A stretch of DNA of 64,000 nucleotides, from contig NZ_WJXZ01000004.1 in assembly GCF_009668025.1 (NCBI RefSeq), forward strand, positions 496,001-560,000, read 5' to 3'. The DNA comes from Larkinella terrae. GTDB taxonomy: Bacteria > Bacteroidota > Bacteroidia > Cytophagales > Spirosomataceae. This document shows, in pieces, positions 60,037 through 64,000 of the stretch (positions within the stretch are counted from its first letter, which is position 1; every line of letters begins with the position of its first letter). The notes below the pieces were generated by a model. That model worked only from the letters and a program-made list of their open reading frames with translations. It had not been told where the DNA came from and did not search any database. A program made the translations under genes and the position numbers.

Positions 60037-62433
60037 TCACATCAACTTGACCCCCGCTTCTTTAAAACGCCGGTAGATGTTGAGCAGCACTTCGCTGCGG
60101 AACTGATCTTCTTTGTTGACCGAATTGATCCAGGTTTGCACCTTGAGCTCGATGGCGTCGCTGGTGATCGTGGACAGGAAAATTTCGGGCTTCTGCCGCT
60201 TGATGGAATTCGGATGTTTCGTGATTTCGTCCCGAATCATGGTTTTGAGCGTGTTTAGATCGTGCTCGGTGTCGGCTTTGATGGTCAGTTCGATGCGTTT
60301 GGCCTTGTGGTTGATGGTCCAGTTGATGACCTGACCCGACAGCAGATCGCCGTTCGGAATAATAACCTCCGAACCTTCCGTGGTCAGTAACCGGCTGGAG
60401 CGGATACCGATGTTTTTGACCCGCCCTTTTTTGTTCGTAATCTCAATAAAATCACCAATCTGGAACGGTTTGTCGAAGATTAGAATAATGCCCGAAACCA
60501 GGTTGTTGACGATGTTCTGAAGCCCAAGCCCAATTCCGACGCCCAGCGCCCCGACAATAACCGTTACCTTGTCGAGCCCGATGCCGGATGCGACAATGGC
60601 GAACAGAAAACCGCCAATGAGCATGAAAAGGCGGATCATCACCAGCTGCGAATTGGTGGTATTGATGTTACCACCGATCTCATCATCGGTTTCACCAAAG
60701 AAATAGCCGATGTATTTCCGTAACGCGCTGGACAGGTACAACACAAAAAAGAACAGGACGATATTGCCCCAGGTGAAGGTGGTGCTACCTACTGTGCGTT
60801 CGGTCGCCAAAAAACCGCTAATTGCCTGATAGACGGAGTTGTAAACGTAAATGTTGTTGGTGAAAATGATCAGCCAGGCGATGATGGCCACCACGCTCAA
60901 CGTCCGGCGCAAACCGATTTCCAGCTTCTGGTAGTTAAACCGGGACGCAATGCCTTCCGAGAGTTTGCCGCTGACAACCTGCAGCGCGAACGCTTCGTGG
61001 ATGATCTGAACCATCGTGAAAAGGCCGATGGCCTGGGTTAACCCGTAAATTGAAGCCGTTGTGAAGATCTTCGCCAAACTCATGCGGCCCAGTATGTTGC
61101 AGAGAATCGCCAGCGAATTCAGCACGATATACAAAATCGAAACCTGTTTGATGAAACCCGTCAGTGACAGGGTCAGCCGAATCCGGTACAGAAACAGAAA
61201 TCCGAAAACGACCGATATGGCGTTGAGAACCAGCAGCCAGATTCGAAAACCGATGCCGGGATCGATAATGGACGAACGCGTGATGATCACCAGCAGGTAC
61301 AGGCCGACGATGGCCAGCCAGTTCAGAAACAATGGCCGGGGCCAGCTCCGGAAAAAGAGGCCCGTGAGCGCCAGCAAAAGCACAAACTGCATCAGTTCGA
61401 CGTAAACCGCCGGGGGCCGCAGGTCGAAAAACGGCGCAAAGTTGAACACTACCACCAACACCGAAAACACCGGAATCGACCGGAGGTAGCGGATCTTTAG
61501 CTCGTTCCGAACGGTTTCCCGCTTCCCGTGGCTGTCGATAACGGCAAAGCTACGGTAAACCCAGACGAAAAAGGCCACGCCAATGGCCAGCATGTAAATC
61601 CAGTTTTCGGCGCTGCGGTTAAAATAATACGCCAGCATTTCGCGCTGCCCTTCGTACGAACGGGCCACCAGATTGTCCAGGTGATCGTCGGAGCCCGCAC
61701 TTTTGGGTATCGACCAGATGAAATCCGTTTCCTTGCCGGTGATTTTGCCGTTGAATTCCCGGATGCGCTCGTTCACTACGTTAATCAACTCGGCGGTTTC
61801 GAAATACCCGTCGGAAACCGCAGCCTGCAGCTTGTTAATGCGGGTCAGGTTCTGATTGGTCGATTCGCTGGCCTGAATCCATTGCTGCCGTAAATCCTTC
61901 ATGGAATTGAAATATACGGCGCGGGAGTTGCTATCGGCGGGCAGCACCAGCAGCGAATCGCGGGCCAGCGAAATCAACTGACCGTTCATGCCGGATAACT
62001 GTTTTTCGTAACCGGAAAGCGTCTCCCGCCAGGCTTTGAGCTGCGTTTGCATGTCGTCCAGCAAAACCTGAAACATGAGCATGTTTTTCATGTCGTTCAC
62101 TTTGCTGTAAAGCCGCAGGTTGGTCCGGATCGTGTTGACGTACGACTGCACTTCCGGCAGGTTACTCTCGATTTGCCAGGTGTTGAATCCCCGGCGGGTT
62201 CGGTTGCTGATGTCGTTCAGAACCGTGTGTCCTTTTTCCAGCCGGGCAATGATGCTATCGACCGGAATGCCGGGTTGCGGAATAATGGGGAGGCTATCGA
62301 CGGGCGGATTTTCGGCGGTTTTCTGGGCAAAAAGCGTTGGAGCCACCAGGAAAAAGGCCCAAAAAAAGGCATTCAAAACCAGGCGGGTTTTTAAGCAGTA
62401 TTTGTATTCTGGATGGATGATTGTCCAACTCAT
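60037..62433 (-). CDS. MscS-family mechanosensitive channel, large type
   Basis: A 798-aa member of the MscK/MscM-like long MscS proteins, inner-membrane channels opened by membrane tension. I chose ATG 62433, which gives a signal-like helix FFWAFFLVAPTLFAQ; a further in-frame ATG upstream would add about 40 polar residues. A periplasmic coiled region (about 50-250) precedes about ten hydrophobic helices. The MscS core is clear: GVGIGLGLQNIVNNLVSGII (pore helix), FDKPFQIGDFIEI, and IPNGDLLSGQVINW, followed by the C-terminal alpha/beta domain. It stands alone and has its own hairpin terminator in common with permease 3. Confidence 0.92.
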   Translation of the reverse strand: MSWTIIHPEYKYCLKTRLVLNAFFWAFFLVAPTLFAQKTAENPPVDSLPIIPQPGIPVDSIIARLEKGHTVLNDISNRTRRGFNTWQIESNLPEVQSYVNTIRTNLRLYSKVNDMKNMLMFQVLLDDMQTQLKAWRETLSGYEKQLSGMNGQLISLARDSLLVLPADSNSRAVYFNSMKDLRQQWIQASESTNQNLTRINKLQAAVSDGYFETAELINVVNERIREFNGKITGKETDFIWSIPKSAGSDDHLDNLVARSYEGQREMLAYYFNRSAENWIYMLAIGVAFFVWVYRSFAVIDSHGKRETVRNELKIRYLRSIPVFSVLVVVFNFAPFFDLRPPAVYVELMQFVLLLALTGLFFRSWPRPLFLNWLAIVGLYLLVIITRSSIIDPGIGFRIWLLVLNAISVVFGFLFLYRIRLTLSLTGFIKQVSILYIVLNSLAILCNILGRMSLAKIFTTASIYGLTQAIGLFTMVQIIHEAFALQVVSGKLSEGIASRFNYQKLEIGLRRTLSVVAIIAWLIIFTNNIYVYNSVYQAISGFLATERTVGSTTFTWGNIVLFFFVLYLSSALRKYIGYFFGETDDEIGGNINTTNSQLVMIRLFMLIGGFLFAIVASGIGLDKVTVIVGALGVGIGLGLQNIVNNLVSGIILIFDKPFQIGDFIEITNKKGRVKNIGIRSSRLLTTEGSEVIIPNGDLLSGQVINWTINHKAKRIELTIKADTEHDLNTLKTMIRDEITKHPNSIKRQKPEIFLSTITSDAIELKVQTWINSVNKEDQFRSEVLLNIYRRFKEAGVKLM

Positions 62434-62594
62434 CAGGCTTCCGGTTTTAGTACAATCGAACGTCTCGTTCGGGGTGTCGCTCTTACTTACTACTACCGAA
62501 ATTCCGGAATTGTTATCATTCTGGCGGTTTTGACCCTCAGAAGTGAGCATTTGCACTTGCAAAATTGGCTGTCTGAACGCGGATAGGCGGGCAA

Positions 62595-62625
62595 AAAAAA
62601 GATCCCCGATTCGGGGATCTTTTTT
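62595..62625. terminator. Bidirectional terminator after the KAS III gene
   Basis: Six A, an 8-bp stem GATCCCCG/CGGGGATC with a 3-nt loop, then six T. It works on the minus strand for the ketosynthase gene that ends at 62655. Confidence 0.9.
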
Positions 62626-62654
62626 GATTTCATAGGTTGGAATTTGGAAAAAAC

Positions 62655-63758
62655 TCAGGCAAGGCGGGTGATGAAAGCGCCCCGTTCCGGGCCTGCGCCC
62701 ACCACCGAGATACAGATTTCGTCGCCGGTTTGGACGAGACCGCTGGCCATGTCGTCGTGCAGCAATTTGACCGTGCTGGTGGAAACCAGGTTGCCATACG
62801 TTTCCACGTTGACCCCGAACTTCGATCGTGGAATGGCGCAGGATTCGATCAGATGATTCAGAAAACCGTTGGTCAGCACGGGGCTGGCCTGGTGCGTGTA
62901 AATTTTCTGCACGGCGGTCAGGTAATCGGGGCGGTTTTGGAGCAGGGTCTGGTGGTTCAGCATCATGCCTTTCATGTAATATTCCTTCACGCGGTCGCCC
63001 GCCATCCCGAAACAGGAAAGCTCCTCGGATTTTGCCTGACCCGGCGGATTGAGCGCACCCCCGCCCATGTAATGAATCAGCGGATCGTCAAAACCGCCTT
63101 CGGTTCCAAACGCCAGCGAATCGCGGGAGTAAAAGGCCAACCCACCCCGATACCCGGTTTTACGCAGCAGAACCGCCGACGCACCATCCGAGAAAAGTGC
63201 CGACGACATCCACAGCGACCGGCCCAGCGGATGGACCGGATTCTGTTTGTAAAGGGACGTTTGGGTGTAGAGACTGCTCAGGCTGTAGGCCACAATCAGG
63301 ATGTTTTCGGCCGACAGTTGCGTTGCCAGTTGCATGGCGCGGGCCATTCCGGCGCATCCCGCCCCCAACTGGATTGGAACCACCGAATCCGGAATCTGTA
63401 AGCTTTTCAGAAAATAAAAGGCATCCTGATCGAGCAGTACCTGATAGGGCGAACAGGTCACCACCAGGACGGCGTCGACCTGGCGGGCCGAAATCTGCGC
63501 ATTGGCCAGGGCTTCCCGGGCAACCTGCGTAACCACTTCCTGATTCTGGAATACCTCCGGCGCCCAGCTTTTCGACCGTACGCCCAGCACTTTTTCGACC
63601 ATCGGGCCATCCAGAAATTTCGACGGGTCCTTGCGGTCGGGAACCTGAAACGACGCGGCCCACTCGGCAATGGGCGTAGGCTCGGCAACGTAGCTACTCA
63701 GTCCGGCAATCGCCAGTTGAACCGGTCGCACCGGCGGTTGGGAAGGGAAAGATGACAT
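62655..63758 (-). CDS. 3-oxoacyl-[ACP] synthase III (KAS III)-like protein
   Basis: A 367-aa thiolase-fold enzyme of the KAS III group, which joins an acyl-CoA starter to an acyl-ACP extender. The catalytic triad is present: Cys in GAGCAGMARAMQL, His in IYTHQASPV (usually PHQAN) and Asn in VETYGNLVSTST (usually GNTS). The start is ATG 63758; the longer frame adds 26 unlike residues. The loop around the His differs from housekeeping FabH, so this may be a paralogue for a secondary lipid, such as a polyene or aryl-polyene, or for an unusual starter. The gene upstream is only partly visible. Confidence 0.85.
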   Translation of the reverse strand: MSSFPSQPPVRPVQLAIAGLSSYVAEPTPIAEWAASFQVPDRKDPSKFLDGPMVEKVLGVRSKSWAPEVFQNQEVVTQVAREALANAQISARQVDAVLVVTCSPYQVLLDQDAFYFLKSLQIPDSVVPIQLGAGCAGMARAMQLATQLSAENILIVAYSLSSLYTQTSLYKQNPVHPLGRSLWMSSALFSDGASAVLLRKTGYRGGLAFYSRDSLAFGTEGGFDDPLIHYMGGGALNPPGQAKSEELSCFGMAGDRVKEYYMKGMMLNHQTLLQNRPDYLTAVQKIYTHQASPVLTNGFLNHLIESCAIPRSKFGVNVETYGNLVSTSTVKLLHDDMASGLVQTGDEICISVVGAGPERGAFITRLA

Positions 63759-63933
63759 TAGTTTGTTGTTTTTCGGTGGAGAAGAAAACCGGTGCGCCTG
63801 TTCTGGCGGCTTCTTCAACCATGAAGATAACAACATGTCTTACCTGTCAATCGAGTCTTTTCTGTGAATGGTCAGATTGATTATTTGAATCCAACAAAAC
63901 CCTATTTGATATTTTTTCCTCCTTTTAACCAAA

Positions 63934-64000
63934 TCACCACTTTTCCAGTCCCAGCAGTTTCTTCCCCAATTCATTCAATTCGGCGGTTTGGTATTTCGTT
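63934..64000 (-). CDS. C-terminal end of an unidentified leftward gene, cut by the window edge
   Basis: On the minus strand an open frame enters from base 64000 and ends at a TGA (63934-63936). It encodes the last 21 residues of a protein, ending ELGKKLLGLEKW, which looks like a helical C-terminus. It precedes the KAS III gene by 175 bp on the same strand. It is too short to assign a family. Confidence 0.55.
   Translation of the reverse strand, partial: TKYQTAELNELGKKLLGLEKW

Noticed and set aside
62637-63401. 254-aa plus-strand frame over the KAS III-like gene
   Set aside because: The minus strand carries the Cys-His-Asn triad and a terminator; the plus frame is an antisense shadow.

Overview
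The window looks like chromosomal DNA of a member of the Bacteroidota, most likely order Cytophagales and close to Spirosoma or Larkinella. This rests on a type IX secretion pair (PorU/PorV), a TonB-dependent receptor with an N-terminal carboxypeptidase-regulatory-like domain, many small lipoproteins, a PadR gene followed by permeases with the Cytophagales-type permease prefix, and repeated matches to the Bacteroidota -7 promoter word TAnnTTTG. The genus is an inference. No tRNA, rRNA, CRISPR array, transposase or prophage was seen.

Layout. 1-10.3 kb: the C-terminal part of SbcC, then a leftward block of Lon, a DUF6702 protein, RseP, DXR, a HepT/MntA toxin-antitoxin pair and a GH3-family adenylating enzyme. 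10.5-13.0 kb: mreBCD. 13.1-13.7 kb: a DUF433 antitoxin-like gene with a frameshifted DUF5615-type toxin remnant. 13.7-16.2 kb: glycerol kinase and a DnaQ-like exonuclease. 16.3-21.7 kb: nuoKLMN of complex I. 21.8-28.1 kb: a GtrA-like protein, a small lipoprotein, a SprT-like metalloprotein, porU and porV. 28.1-40.9 kb: single metabolic, transport and regulatory genes (zinc-less M16 peptidase homologue, AraC regulator, SDR, lactate permease, PhoD-like phosphatase, MFS transporter, double-thioredoxin protein, LytS-type kinase, lipoproteins). 41.0-42.9 kb: an ECF sigma factor overlapping a membrane-spanning beta-barrel partner. 43.0-49.5 kb: a probable iron-acquisition operon (DUF4856 lipoprotein, imelysin, HTTM protein, TonB receptor). 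49.6-51.1 kb: a GH125 glycosidase. 51.3-59.9 kb: a PadR regulator and three tandem FtsX/MacB-type permeases. 60.0-64.0 kb: an MscS-type channel, a KAS III-like ketosynthase and the tail of a further leftward gene.

The most unusual feature is palindromic DNA of two kinds. The first kind lies inside protein-coding sequence. Four palindromes of 69, 75, 75 and 108 bp, all multiples of three, sit in frame in the DUF6702 gene, the sigma-factor partner, the HTTM gene and the TonB receptor. Three of them share an architecture of 25-nt arms, and two of these also share a related 25-nt loop. In the DUF6702 protein and the TonB receptor the element separates the start from the hydrophobic core of the signal peptide. 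The second kind is intergenic: at least eight hairpins whose arms are built from tandem 7-nt words. In the permease array these touch the stop codon of one gene and the start codon of the next.

Start codons were moved inward from the longest reading frame where a signal peptide, a conserved N-terminus or an ATG after a non-ATG start made this more likely. All functions come from motifs recognised by eye; no database search was possible.
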